From Sedimentitalea sp042687825 (GTDB lineage: Bacteria; Pseudomonadota; Alphaproteobacteria; Rhodobacterales; Rhodobacteraceae): a stretch of 64,000 nucleotides of DNA. Position numbers and translations under genes: made by a program. The stretch's first letter is position 1. Each line of letters begins with the position of its first letter. Under the pieces are notes generated by a model. That model ran no database searches, was not told where the DNA came from, and saw only the letters and a program-made list of their open reading frames with translations. This document shows positions 52,568 to 61,545 of this stretch, piece after piece. The stretch is from positions 124,001 to 188,000 of the forward strand of contig NZ_JBHUQE010000005.1 of assembly GCF_042687825.1 (NCBI RefSeq). The letters run 5' to 3'.

Positions 52568-53056
52568 CTAGGGCCGCTGGTACAGCGGGATGGTAGACAA
52601 GGACATTTTAGCTGATCCGTTTTGCACGTCCCGCGCATGGGAGATGTAGATCAGTGTCTCGTTCTCGGCATCAAAGATCCGCTTTACTCTCAGGGACTTC
52701 CAGATAACTGAACGACGCTCGGAAAAGACGCTCTCGCCTTCGTCGGACCGATCGATAGGACCCACAGTGATTTCGCCGGTCTGGCGACAGGAGATGGACG
52801 AGTTGGAGGGGTCTTCGAACCAGTTTCCCTTTTGGAGACGGTCGATCAGCCCGCGTTCAAAATAGGCAACATGACAAGTTACACCATCAACCTTGGGATC
52901 TGCGAACGCCTCGATGATGATGTCATTGCCCAGCCAATCGACGTCAACATTTCCAACTTTCTCCGCCTGAGCAAGCGAAACGCTCATCAGCAAGCTGAAG
53001 AGCGCTGCGGGACCGAGGCCCCGATTGCGATAAGCCAGTTCGCCAAAAGCGATCAT
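52568..53056 (-). CDS. CreA family protein
   Basis: The 162-residue protein has a signal peptide (GPAALFSLLMSVSLAQA) and the CreA core: EKVGNVDVDWLGND, DPKVDGVTCHV and SISCRQTG. CreA is a conserved periplasmic protein of unknown function. Its ATG overlaps the stop of a 24-codon gene (ATGA). Confidence 0.9.
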   Translation of the reverse strand: MIAFGELAYRNRGLGPAALFSLLMSVSLAQAEKVGNVDVDWLGNDIIIEAFADPKVDGVTCHVAYFERGLIDRLQKGNWFEDPSNSSISCRQTGEITVGPIDRSDEGESVFSERRSVIWKSLRVKRIFDAENETLIYISHARDVQNGSAKMSLSTIPLYQRP

Positions 53057-53127
53057 CTCAAACCCAGCAGTCCAAGGACAAACAGAACGACAACGACAAC
53101 ACCGATAATGTAGAAGACACGATTCAT
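53053..53127 (-). CDS. 24-residue single-span membrane peptide upstream of creA
   Basis: A very short frame reads MNRVFYIIGVVVVVVLFVLG followed by LLGLR. A good ribosome-binding site (GGAGAG, 5 bases before the ATG) precedes it. It ends in an ATGA overlap with creA, which strongly suggests that it is translated and coupled. It would form one short membrane helix. The function is unknown. Confidence 0.65.
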   Translation of the reverse strand: MNRVFYIIGVVVVVLFVLGLLGLR

Positions 53128-53213
53128 GTATCTCTCCTGTTTTGTTGGTTTGCTTGCATTTGCAGCAGGCATTGTTGATGAGGGCCGCCCCGGCGGGGCG
53201 CCCCCCCCCTGTA

Positions 53214-53414
53214 TCAGGAGTGTTCACTCAGGAAGTCGTCAACCTCCTTCTTGGCCTCTGCTTTGGTTTTCCCGTATTTCGCCTGGAGTTTGCCTTCCAG
53301 CGCTTCACGGTTGCCATCCATTTCAGCCAGTTCATCGTCGGTCAGATCGCCCCATTTGGCTTTGATCTTGCCGGACATCTCTTTCCACTTTCCTTCAACT
53401 TGATCCCAGTTCAT
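53214..53414 (-). CDS. CsbD family stress protein
   Basis: The 66-residue protein shows the CsbD pattern MNWDQVEGKWKEMSGKIKAK, WGDLTDDELAEMDG and a charged helical end. CsbD-like proteins rise under general stress; their biochemical role is unknown. GGAGAA lies upstream of the ATG. Confidence 0.93.
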   Translation of the reverse strand: MNWDQVEGKWKEMSGKIKAKWGDLTDDELAEMDGNREALEGKLQAKYGKTKAEAKKEVDDFLSEHS

Positions 53415-53527
53415 GGGTTCTCCTTTCGATATAAAGACAACATTAGGTCAAAGACCAAGGTTGTCGACGGGTCGTTTCAAAACTTCCGCTCGGGCGCGGC
53501 GGATCAAGCGGCCTTCGTGCCGGCGCT

Positions 53528-53780
53528 CAGGTCTTGCGGCGAATCATCCGCGCCGCTGCAATCAAAAGACATGCCCCGGCAGCGGCGACGATCAGCTGCC
53601 CGATCCAGCAACCACGCGTCGTTTCAGGCACTGCAAAAGCAGCGCGTTCAGCACAACGGCACCCAGTATCCCGAACACGATGTCGCGCGATAACCCCATG
53701 TTCGATTTCATGATCACTTCAGCGATCCAACCTGCAAGCGCGCCGATGATCATTGGGCCGACGATACCTATTCCAGTCAT
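53528..53780 (-). pseudogene. GlsB/YeaQ/YmgE family membrane protein, frameshifted
   Basis: The first frame (ATG at 53780) reads MIIGALAGWIAEVIMKSNMG and DIVFGILGAVVLNALL, then runs into VVAGSGS and a stop at 53592. In another frame the missing end follows directly: WIGQLIVAAAGACLLIAAARM and a TGA at 53528-53530. So one indel near 53610-53630 splits a normal-length gene of about 83 codons. It may be a real mutation or a sequencing error. Confidence 0.75.
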
Positions 53781-53879
53781 CTTTCACCTTTAATATCGGC
53801 CCAATGATCACGCGGAGCCACCTTTTGTGGCTTCTTGTGCGTATCGCGGAAGAGAGCACATGCTCCCCTCCGCGACGTT

Positions 53880-54674
53880 TCAGTTCTTGTAGGTCGGCTG
53901 TGCTTCCAGCGCCTCCTGCGAAGCGTCGATGTAAACCTGCACGTCGTCGCCGCCGTCTTTGCGCAGGATCGTCAGTTCGTCAAAGGTTACCGCAACCGGC
54001 TTTTCCCCAATGCCAAGGAACCCGCCGACGTCGATGATCGCGCGGTCGATGGCCCCTTTGTCGTCCAAAAGAAGCGCACGGACTTCACCAACATCCTCGT
54101 CGCCAACCCCATAGACCCGCGCGCCGGTGAGCATCTCTGCGGTCAGTTCGGACCGCTCGGTCTTGGCATAGCCATCACGCTTGACGTCGGGCGGCATCAG
54201 CATCGTACGTTTGGATCCTGTTTCGGCGTCCATATCTGCTGTTTTCATGCTCCCGGAAAAACTTGGCGCGGCTTCAAGCGCGGCACTGGAGGATTTGATG
54301 ACAAGGAAGACATCATCGGCGTCATCGGCTTCACGCATGACATGGATCTGCTCCATTTCCATGGCGACATCCTTTTCGCCAAGCCCAAGAAAGCCGCCAA
54401 CTCCGACGATCACGGCACGGACAGTGCCATCATTTGAGATCACGAGCTCATTGATCTCACCGATGTCGTCCCATTCGGTCTGTGCGTCCGGAGCCAAATC
54501 GGCCGTTGGGTCAACATCGTCCTCACTGCTATAGACACGCATACCGATGAACTCGGAGGCCAAAAAATCACTGTCGGCGACAGAGTAGTCCAAAAAGTTG
54601 GCCATAGGCCCATCCGCAAATGCCGAAGTTGCCATGGTCAGGCATGCGGCAGTCGTCATCATGAGTGTTTTCAT
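53880..54674 (-). CDS. secreted double PRC-barrel protein
   Basis: The 264-residue protein has a signal peptide (LMMTTAACLTMATSAFA) and two PRC-barrel domains: residues about 40-125 (EFIGMRVYSSEDD, VIVGVGGFLGLGEKDV) and about 175-260 (LTGARVYGVGDEDVGEV, IIDVGGFLGIGEKPV). The repeat of GGFLG-GEK in both halves shows internal duplication. The function is unknown; such proteins are common in alphaproteobacterial stress clusters. Confidence 0.87.
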   Translation of the reverse strand: MKTLMMTTAACLTMATSAFADGPMANFLDYSVADSDFLASEFIGMRVYSSEDDVDPTADLAPDAQTEWDDIGEINELVISNDGTVRAVIVGVGGFLGLGEKDVAMEMEQIHVMREADDADDVFLVIKSSSAALEAAPSFSGSMKTADMDAETGSKRTMLMPPDVKRDGYAKTERSELTAEMLTGARVYGVGDEDVGEVRALLLDDKGAIDRAIIDVGGFLGIGEKPVAVTFDELTILRKDGGDDVQVYIDASQEALEAQPTYKN

Positions 54675-55069
54675 TTGATCGTCTTCCCTTCGTTGCGGCG
54701 CTACGGCTTGATGCCGATCATGTGCGCCCGGTTTTTACGTCTGCAACTCGTGTCTGTTCGTTGCGGAGAATTTGGGACCACATCGAATGACTGTGACCCG
54801 AGAAGGTCATTGGGAGCGCAGAGCCGGTGTTTGTCTTAACCGATGAGGGAAACCGCGCAGTATCCTATGACATACCAAGAGCAACTTTCGCGTGGGCATA
54901 CCCTTACGTCATTTCAGGTGGGAACAGGTTTTCGGGTCCAGACTATCGGCAGGGCCAAATCCGTCGGGCCAGGCCGGACCTCCCGGCCCCACGCGAAAGC
55001 GTTCGCCCGGCGGGCGCGGCCTATTCTGATCCCGGAATAGACACCCCACCCAGATCAACGGGGGGCGCG

Positions 55070-55231
55070 ATGAGCGCGCCTCCCACCCTCGATGCACTTA
55101 TGAAAGCAGAACAGATGAAATCGAAATCATTCAAAGTTGGCCGCAGCGCAAAAACTGGCCGTTTCACTACGGTCAAGAAGGCGACTCAGCGCAAATCCAC
55201 CCACGTGGTGGAGACGATCAAGAAGAAGTAG
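55070..55231 (+). CDS. small basic hypothetical protein
   Basis: The 53-residue protein ends with KSFKVGRSAKTGRFTTVKKA and HVVETIKKK, a pattern that I associate with small conserved proteins of alphaproteobacteria, without a known role. A GGGGGG stretch lies just upstream of the ATG. An internal ATG (MKAEQ or MKSKS) could also be the start. The region 54675-55069 holds no other gene. Confidence 0.5.
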   Translation: MSAPPTLDALMKAEQMKSKSFKVGRSAKTGRFTTVKKATQRKSTHVVETIKKK

Positions 55232-55435
55232 GGCGCACCAATTGAAATAGCCGTGTCCCGTTCAGGGGTACGGCAATCCATGGGAGAGCAAAATAGTAGA
55301 ATACACCAACTTGCCGCCCGAGGCGGCTGAGCTGATTCAGCGTCAGTATGATATCGACCGCGCGGAAGCCGGCAGAAGGCCCCTATCTCAAGGTTCCGCT
55401 ACCGGGGCGACCAGATTGAGAGCCGCTGGGCTGCG

Positions 55436-55690
55436 ATGGAAGAGCTGGACACGATGCGCCGGATCATCGACGCGATGCCCGAGTTGGTGGCGCGCCGCCT
55501 CGAAACCATCTGGTGCGATTCAAACGCCGGGGCCTGCTACACGGTGACCATTCGGCCCGGCCTCTGGGTGCCAGACCTCCGGTGGGCAATCGCTGACGCT
55601 GTGATGGAGGCCGGGGGGGGGGGACACAACGGCATCATGGTCGAGACGGACGGCGGCAACGGCTGTCACATCGACCCGGACTGGGGGTGA
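55436..55690 (+). CDS. hypothetical protein, possibly 5' truncated by frameshift
   Basis: The 84-residue frame reads MEELDTMRRIIDAMPELVAR and ends CHIDPDWG. The same frame stays open upstream to about 55390 (RYRGDQIESRWAAM), and another frame before that reads VEYTNLPPEAAELIQRQYDI, so the gene may begin near 55290 with an indel. A run of 11 G and the duplicated assembly join fall within its end, so the sequence here is unreliable. Confidence 0.35.
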   Translation: MEELDTMRRIIDAMPELVARRLETIWCDSNAGACYTVTIRPGLWVPDLRWAIADAVMEAGGGGHNGIMVETDGGNGCHIDPDWG

Positions 55691-55909
55691 GGAGGTGTGA
55701 ATCGGTCTGGGGTAGCGCCGGTGTAACGCAGCGCTGCGGCGCCGCCGGTCCCGTAAATTCTTGATATTGTGGGGTGGGTNACGGCGGCAACGGCTGTCAC
55801 ATCGACCCGGACTGGGGGTGAGGAGGTGTGAATCGGTCTGGGGTAGCGCCGGTGTAACGCAGCGCTGCGGCGCCGCCGGTCCCGTAAATTCTTGATATTG
55901 TGGGGTGGG

Positions 55910-55910
<1 letters not shown>
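55650..55910. repeat. 130-bp exact duplication around a single N (assembly join)
   Basis: Bases 55650-55779 are identical to 55781-55910, with N at 55780. This is the pattern of two contigs joined without merging their overlap, so the real genome probably has one copy. Confidence 0.92.
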
Positions 55911-55984
<74 letters not shown>

Positions 55985-56067
55985 GCCGTGCGCGCGTCAT
56001 TAGACGCAATCGGGGTATCGTGCAAGGGCAATCTGGACCCTTTTACGGTGCTGCGATACAGAGGGGC

Positions 56068-56220
56068 ATGACGGACAAGACACCTCCCCGCCGAGACAGG
56101 ACGCAGAGCCAGAGCCGGGATGAGCGGCTTAAGGCCGCTCTCAAGGCAAATATGGCGCGCCGCAAGGCACAGGCGCGTGCCCGTGCAGCGGAATCGGGCG
56201 GCAAGAAAGACAAGGATTAG
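56068..56220 (+). CDS. small charged protein upstream of murA
   Basis: The 50-residue protein (MTDKTPPRRDRTQSQSRDER, then LKAALKANMARRKAQ) is very basic and unstructured to helical. GAGGGG lies 1-6 bases before the ATG. It ends five bases before murA, so the two are probably one transcript. Function unknown. Confidence 0.65.
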   Translation: MTDKTPPRRDRTQSQSRDERLKAALKANMARRKAQARARAAESGGKKDKD

Positions 56221-56225
56221 AGCAG

Positions 56226-57494
56226 ATGGATTCCATAGTGGTGACGGGGAACGGGCCTTTGTCCGGTCAGATCCCGATTGCAGGGGCCAAGAACGCCTGC
56301 CTGACATTGATGCCGGCAACCTTGCTGAGCGATGAACCGCTGACCCTGACCAACGCACCGCGTCTCAGCGACATCCGCACCATGACCGACTTGCTGGGCT
56401 CGTTGGGGGCCGAGGTCAGCGAGTTGCAGGATGGGCAGGTGCTGGCAATGTCCAGCCACGACCTGAACAACCACACGGCGGATTACGACATCGTGCGCAA
56501 GATGCGCGCGTCGATCCTGGTACTGGGACCGATGCTGGCGCGGGACGGACACGCCATCGTATCGCTGCCGGGCGGTTGTGCCATCGGCGCCCGGCCGGTC
56601 GATCTGCACCTGAAGGCACTTGAGGCGCTGGGGGCAGAGCTGGAACTGAAGGACGGCTATGTGCATGCCCGCGCGCCAGGCGGATTGAAGGGCGGCACAA
56701 TAGATTTTCCCTTTGTGTCTGTCGGGGCGACGGAAAATGCGCTGATGGCGGCCACGCTGGCCAAGGGCACCACGGTGATCCGCAATGCCGCGCGCGAACC
56801 GGAGATCGTCGATCTGGCCCATTGCCTGCAGAAGATGGGCGCTCAGATCGAGGGCGAGGGCACCGATACGATCACCGTGCAGGGGGTGGACCGGCTGCAT
56901 GGCGCGACCCATCCCGTGGTCACCGACCGGATCGAGCTGGGCACCTATATGCTGGCCCCGGCGATCTGTGGCGGCGAGGTCGAATTGCTGGGCGGACGCC
57001 GGGACCTGGTTGGCGCGTTCTGCGAGAAACTGGACGAGGCCGGCATCGATATACGCGAGACCGAACAGGGGCTGGCGGTAAAGCGGCGCAGCGATCATGT
57101 GCGCGCGGTCGATGTCACGACCGAACCCTTTCCGGGCTTTCCCACCGATCTGCAGGCCCAGATGATGGCGCTAATGTGCACAGCGGACGGGGTTTCGGTA
57201 CTGGAAGAGAAGATTTTCGAAAACCGGTTCATGCATGCGCCGGAACTGTTGCGCATGGGCGCACGGATCGAGGTGCATGGCGGTCATGCCACGGTCACCG
57301 GCGTCAAGCGGCTGAAGGGCGCGCGGGTCATGGCGACCGATCTGCGGGCCTCGGTTTCGCTGATCCTGGCCGGATTGGCTGCCGATGGCGAGACCACGGT
57401 CAGCCGCGTCTATCATCTGGATCGCGGATATGAACATGTTGTGCGCAAACTCGAAGGAGTGGGTGCCAGAATCGAACGGATCAAGAGCCAGTGA
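56226..57494 (+). CDS. murA: UDP-N-acetylglucosamine 1-carboxyvinyltransferase
   Basis: The 422-residue enzyme catalyses the first committed step of peptidoglycan synthesis. It shows the start VTGNGPLSGQIPIAGAKNAC, the catalytic loop LPGGCAIGARPVDLH with Cys, the NENALMAA-like GATENALMAA and the C-terminal HLDRGYEHV. Cys in the loop means that it should be fosfomycin-sensitive, unlike Asp variants. Confidence 0.97.
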   Translation: MDSIVVTGNGPLSGQIPIAGAKNACLTLMPATLLSDEPLTLTNAPRLSDIRTMTDLLGSLGAEVSELQDGQVLAMSSHDLNNHTADYDIVRKMRASILVLGPMLARDGHAIVSLPGGCAIGARPVDLHLKALEALGAELELKDGYVHARAPGGLKGGTIDFPFVSVGATENALMAATLAKGTTVIRNAAREPEIVDLAHCLQKMGAQIEGEGTDTITVQGVDRLHGATHPVVTDRIELGTYMLAPAICGGEVELLGGRRDLVGAFCEKLDEAGIDIRETEQGLAVKRRSDHVRAVDVTTEPFPGFPTDLQAQMMALMCTADGVSVLEEKIFENRFMHAPELLRMGARIEVHGGHATVTGVKRLKGARVMATDLRASVSLILAGLAADGETTVSRVYHLDRGYEHVVRKLEGVGARIERIKSQ

Positions 57495-57970
57495 CCAGAG
57501 ACGCAACATTCCAGGACGGGGCCGAGGCGCCGCTGAATCTGGGCGCCATGGATGCGGACGACCTGCGGGTCGTGTCGGCGCTGGTGCAGGATTCGGTTTT
57601 TCCGATCACCGAGATGACCTGGCAGGCGCAGCAGCGGCGCTTTGCCCTGCTGCTGAATCGGTTCCGCTGGGAGGATGCGCCCGCGGCGCGCCAGCGCGGT
57701 CGCCCGGTCGAGCGGGTGCAATCCCTGCTTGTGGTTGACAATGTGCTGAGCGTTGCCTCGCAGGGCATCGACCGGCGGGATGCCGATACCGTTCTGTCGC
57801 TGCTGTCGGTGACGTTTGAGCCGGATCAGGACGGCGCCGGGCAGGTTCTGTTGACACTGGCCGGGGATGGCGCCGTGCGGCTAACGACCGAAGCGTTGGA
57901 AGTCACGCTAAAGGATGTGACCCGCCCCTATCAGGCGCCGTCCGGAAAGGCTCCGGACCATCCGGCCTGA
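57491..57970 (+). CDS. DUF2948 family protein
   Basis: The 159-residue protein begins TRDATFQDGAEAPLNLGAMD and has ALVQDSVFPITEMTW and FALLLNRFRWED, typical of DUF2948, a group found next to murA and hisD in alphaproteobacteria. The GTG start overlaps the murA stop. Function unknown. Confidence 0.88.
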   Translation: MTRDATFQDGAEAPLNLGAMDADDLRVVSALVQDSVFPITEMTWQAQQRRFALLLNRFRWEDAPAARQRGRPVERVQSLLVVDNVLSVASQGIDRRDADTVLSLLSVTFEPDQDGAGQVLLTLAGDGAVRLTTEALEVTLKDVTRPYQAPSGKAPDHPA

Positions 57971-58101
57971 TCGTCAGGCCATCCAACTGCCAAGGAATCG
58001 CCGTGGCAACGTGGATTCAGGCCCACTTTGCGGGACAGAGCGTGAATGCGCCGCGGTTCTGGGACCGCCGCCTGCATTTGTGTCAGAGAAAACCTGTTGC
58101 G

Positions 58102-58404
58102 CTATGCACCGAGTTCCTTGCTTTCCCGCTGAATGGACCATTCGATCAGTTGCAGCCATAGCTTGCGCACCAGGTTCGGATCCAATCCTTCTTTGCAAGC
58201 GGTGGCGCTGACCTTGTCCAATACCTCTGCCACCCGATCTGTCGTTCGGGCTGGTAAGCGTTCAACCTTTTTGAGGTCTACGGCCCGGTCGATATAGCGG
58301 CTTCGGGTGACCAGCAAGTTGATGAGTTCAACGTCGATTGCATCGATTTGCACGCGAAGTTCCGCCATGGACTTGCAGGCTTTGGGGTCGAGAATTTTTT
58401 TCAT
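58102..58404 (-). CDS. chorismate mutase (AroQ type)
   Basis: The protein of about 100 residues is all-helical with AELRVQIDAIDVELINLL, the Arg in RSRYIDRAVDLKK and the C-terminal LWLQLIEWSIQRE. It converts chorismate to prephenate, the substrate of PheA. The start may be MKKILDP (58404) or the ATG five codons upstream (58419); neither has a strong ribosome-binding site. Confidence 0.85.
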   Translation of the reverse strand: MKKILDPKACKSMAELRVQIDAIDVELINLLVTRSRYIDRAVDLKKVERLPARTTDRVAEVLDKVSATACKEGLDPNLVRKLWLQLIEWSIQRESKELGA

Positions 58405-58441
58405 ACTGGCTTTGCGCATTATGTTGTTGAAAGGGATTTTC

Positions 58442-59038
58442 CTAGCCAAGAAGCCGACAGAGGTGACGTAGGGCGCGTTTCGACCGCTCTTCGCAAAAGG
58501 ACCGTGAAGGACTTGGAAGGCGTCCAATGACGCGTCTGATCTGCTGGTCGCCGATCAGAAGGTCAAGGTAGAGTCCTGCGGCTTCGCCGGCGTCTTTAAA
58601 GTCAAGACGCCCCTCATTTCTGGCGCGCAGCAACACTTTTTCCAGCAACGGAAACACCGCCTCGCGCCCTGCCGTCGACAATGTCGCACCAAGTTCGCCG
58701 CTGCTGTCCGAGGCTGCAGCCCGGTTCAGGGCCACGGCCCTGTCGCCGGTCAGCAGAGCGAGCAGTTTCGGACCAAGCGTGTCCAGAATCGAAAGTGAAT
58801 CGTGATCGGTTTTCAGCTCGGATTCCAGATGGTTCTTCACTTCCTCTGCATTCCGTGTGACGAGCGCCTTAAACAGGCCCTGCTTGTCGCCGTACCAGTT
58901 GTACAGCGTTTCATTCGAGGCACGTGCCTGTCTTGCAATGCCCAGCATCGACGTGCCGCCATATCCCTTGGCCTCCAGCACTTCATAGGCCGCAGCCTCG
59001 ATCTGCCGTTGGCGGAGTGATCGGTTTTCTTCCCGCAA
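58442..59038 (-). CDS. TetR-family transcriptional regulator
   Basis: The 198-residue protein has an N-terminal HTH (QIEAAAYEVLEAKGYGGTSM with ASNETLYNWYGDKQGLF) and a helical ligand domain. The start is TTG at 59036-59038 with GGAGAG 6 bases upstream. It is divergent from two small membrane protein genes, and a perfect operator-like palindrome lies between them. Confidence 0.9.
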   Translation of the reverse strand: MREENRSLRQRQIEAAAYEVLEAKGYGGTSMLGIARQARASNETLYNWYGDKQGLFKALVTRNAEEVKNHLESELKTDHDSLSILDTLGPKLLALLTGDRAVALNRAAASDSSGELGATLSTAGREAVFPLLEKVLLRARNEGRLDFKDAGEAAGLYLDLLIGDQQIRRVIGRLPSPSRSFCEERSKRALRHLCRLLG

Positions 59039-59065
59039 TTTTTCTCTCCAGATTGTTGACTGTAA

Positions 59066-59083
59066 CCGTAACAGTAATTACGG
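59066..59083. promoter_or_regulatory. candidate TetR operator CCGTAA-N6-TTACGG
   Basis: An 18-base inverted repeat lies in the 87-base gap between the TetR gene and the membrane-protein pair. A further half-site CCGTAA follows at 59094-59099. Position and symmetry fit autoregulation and control of the divergent genes. Confidence 0.6.
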
Positions 59084-59125
59084 ATGTCCTCAACCGTAAT
59101 TTAAAATACGCTTTTGGAGAATCAG

Positions 59126-59533
59126 ATGACCCAACATGACCGTTACGCCCTGGCCGCACTTGCGACGCTGATATTGCTGCAAACAATCATGCTTTCGGCG
59201 CTCTATGCGGGAATCAGACCGCATCCGCCGGCGGCCACAGTCTTGTTTGGCATCGCCCCGTTCCTTGGCGCCTCGGTGTCTGTCGCCCTGTCCGCGATTA
59301 TCGTGCAGCCCCTCGCGACCCCTGTCGGAAGGAGCCTGAGTGTTCTGGCGGCGCTGATGGCGTTGGTGTCGTTCGGGCCGCAGAAATACTTTGATGCACA
59401 GTTTGGTCTGATCTGGCCCGCCGTTGTCTTCGGTCAATTTGCGACCCTGGTGATCTTTGTCCGGGTCCTGAATGCTGCCCGCCAGAAGGACGAGATCGGC
59501 CGGATGGCTGCGTCCTGCACTGGACGGACCTGA
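59126..59533 (+). CDS. small multi-span membrane protein of unknown function
   Basis: The 135-residue protein has four hydrophobic segments (YALAALATLILLQTIML, TVLFGIAPFLGASVSVAL and two more). GGAG precedes the ATG at 59126 by 6 bases. The stop overlaps the next ATG by one base (TGATG). It is the first gene controlled by the divergent TetR regulator; the function is unknown. Confidence 0.75.
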   Translation: MTQHDRYALAALATLILLQTIMLSALYAGIRPHPPAATVLFGIAPFLGASVSVALSAIIVQPLATPVGRSLSVLAALMALVSFGPQKYFDAQFGLIWPAVVFGQFATLVIFVRVLNAARQKDEIGRMAASCTGRT

Positions 59534-60036
59534 TGGCCCGCCTGCTCTTGCCGCTGTCCTTGCTCTCGCTTCTGAGCGTCGGCGCCATCTTCGGCTTCTT
59601 CTACGCCTGGGTCTGTTCCACGATGTGGGGGCTGGATCAGGCCGATCCGCAGGTGGCGATTGCCGCGATGCAGGCGATGAATGCTTCGGTGCGCAATGCC
59701 GTCTTTGCCCCGGCGTTTTTCGGCACGCCGGTGGTACTGTGGGTCACGGCAACTGTTGCCGCGCGTGCCGGGGCGGGGCGTGCGGGGGTGTGGTTTGCAC
59801 TGGCCGGAGCGGTCTATCTGGTCGGCGGCCTGAGCCTGACAATGCGCTTCAACGTGCCGATGAACGAAGCGCTGGCGCAGATCGTGCTGCCGCTGACAGA
59901 CGACGCGGCGGCGCGCATCTGGGCCGAGTATTCGCCCACATGGCAATTCTGGAACCAGGTCCGGACCGTTGCCTCTGGGGGAGCCCTGTGTCTGGCCGGT
60001 CTGGGTTTGATGGCCGTGCCGCGGCGCGGTGCATAA
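59533..60036 (+). CDS. DUF1772-like membrane protein
   Basis: The 167-residue protein has four spans and resembles DUF1772/anthrone-oxygenase-like proteins: an early FFYAWVCSTMWGLDQADP, then NVPMNEAL and a Trp-containing YSPTWQFWNQVRT. It is coupled to the preceding gene. Substrate unknown. Confidence 0.75.
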   Translation: MARLLLPLSLLSLLSVGAIFGFFYAWVCSTMWGLDQADPQVAIAAMQAMNASVRNAVFAPAFFGTPVVLWVTATVAARAGAGRAGVWFALAGAVYLVGGLSLTMRFNVPMNEALAQIVLPLTDDAAARIWAEYSPTWQFWNQVRTVASGGALCLAGLGLMAVPRRGA

Positions 60037-60088
60037 ATCTTGAGGCTCTCCGAGCTTGCGGATATGTCAGCCGCCAAAGGAGAGCTTT

Positions 60089-61390
60089 ATGCCCCAGTTT
60101 CTGGATACCGCGTCGCCCGATTTCGAACCCGCCTTTGTCGCCTTGCTGAATGCAAAACGCGAAGACAGCCCCGACGTGGATGCCGCCGTGGCGGCAATCA
60201 TCGCCGATGTACGTGCCCGGGGGGACGCGGCGGTGGTCGAGCTGACGGCCAGGTTCGACCGGCTGGACCTGACCCCGGAGCGGCTGGCCATTGAGGCCGA
60301 CGAGATCGCCGCTGCCGTCTGTCAGATTGCGGACGAAGACCGGATCGCACTGGAGCTGGCCGCCGAACGCATCCGCGCCTATCATGTGCGGCAGATGCCC
60401 GAAAATACGGTATGGACCGATCCGGACGGGGCCACGCTGGGCTGGCGCTGGACACCGGTCACGGCGGCCGGGCTTTACGTACCGGGGGGCCTGGCGTCCT
60501 ATCCGTCCTCGGTTCTGATGAACGCCATTCCCGCCAAGGTGGCTGGCGTGGGGCGGCTGGCGATCACCGTTCCGACGCCGGATGGGGTGATAAACCCGCT
60601 GGTGTTGCTGGCGGCACAGATCGCCGGGGTGGACGAAATATTTCGCATCGGCGGCGCGCAGGCGGTGGCGGCGCTGGCCTACGGCACCGAAACCATCGCG
60701 CCGGTGGACAAGATCACCGGCCCGGGCAACGCCTATGTCGCCGCCGCCAAGCGCAGGGTCTTCGGCAAGGTCGGCATCGACATGATCGCCGGGCCGTCCG
60801 AGATTCTGGTGATTGCCGATGCCGACAACGATCCGGACTGGATCGCGCTGGACTTGCTCAGCCAGGCGGAACATGACGAAAGCGCGCAATCGCTGCTGAT
60901 CACCGATGACGCCGATTTCGGTCGCGCGGTGGCGGTGGCCGTCGAAAAACGTCTGCAGACGCTGCAGCGTTCGGCCATCGCCGGAGCCAGTTGGCGCGAT
61001 TATGGGGCGGTGATCACCGTGCGCGATCTGGATCAGGCGGCAGAGCTGTCCAACCGGATCGCCCCGGAACATCTGGAACTGTGCGTGGCCGATGCCGAAG
61101 GGCTTGCGGCCAAAACCACCCATGCCGGAGCGATCTTTTTGGGACAGTGGACGCCCGAAGCCATCGGTGATTATGTCGGCGGTCCCAACCACGTGCTGCC
61201 CACCGCGCGGTCGGCCCGGTTCTCGTCGGGTCTGTCGGTGCTGGATTTCCTGAAACGCACCACACTGGCGCGGATGTCGCCCGAAGCGCTGCGGGCCATC
61301 GGCCCGGCCGCGGAACGGCTGGCCCGATCCGAAAGCCTGCAGGCGCATGGCCTGTCCGTCACCGCGCGGCTGCGCAAGCTGAACGGCTAG
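60089..61390 (+). CDS. hisD: histidinol dehydrogenase
   Basis: The 433-residue enzyme performs the last two steps of histidine synthesis. Visible are YVPGGLASYPSSVLM, the signature region from VDKITGPGNAYVAAAKR to DMIAGPSE with the zinc ligands nearby (AEHDESAQ) and GPNHVLPT. AAAGGAGAG precedes the ATG at 60089. Confidence 0.96.
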   Translation: MPQFLDTASPDFEPAFVALLNAKREDSPDVDAAVAAIIADVRARGDAAVVELTARFDRLDLTPERLAIEADEIAAAVCQIADEDRIALELAAERIRAYHVRQMPENTVWTDPDGATLGWRWTPVTAAGLYVPGGLASYPSSVLMNAIPAKVAGVGRLAITVPTPDGVINPLVLLAAQIAGVDEIFRIGGAQAVAALAYGTETIAPVDKITGPGNAYVAAAKRRVFGKVGIDMIAGPSEILVIADADNDPDWIALDLLSQAEHDESAQSLLITDDADFGRAVAVAVEKRLQTLQRSAIAGASWRDYGAVITVRDLDQAAELSNRIAPEHLELCVADAEGLAAKTTHAGAIFLGQWTPEAIGDYVGGPNHVLPTARSARFSSGLSVLDFLKRTTLARMSPEALRAIGPAAERLARSESLQAHGLSVTARLRKLNG

Positions 61391-61545
61391 GCGCGGCCGT
61401 CCGTTCGTGACGGCGGAATCCGACCCGGGCGACCGGGCCGGATTTGGCCGGCCGCGCAAAGGGCGATGCGCCCTTTGCGCGCAGCGGATTGCAGCGCCGC
61501 CGCAGGCGCGGTAAGCGTGACGCAACCGCCAGAGGACAAGCCCGA

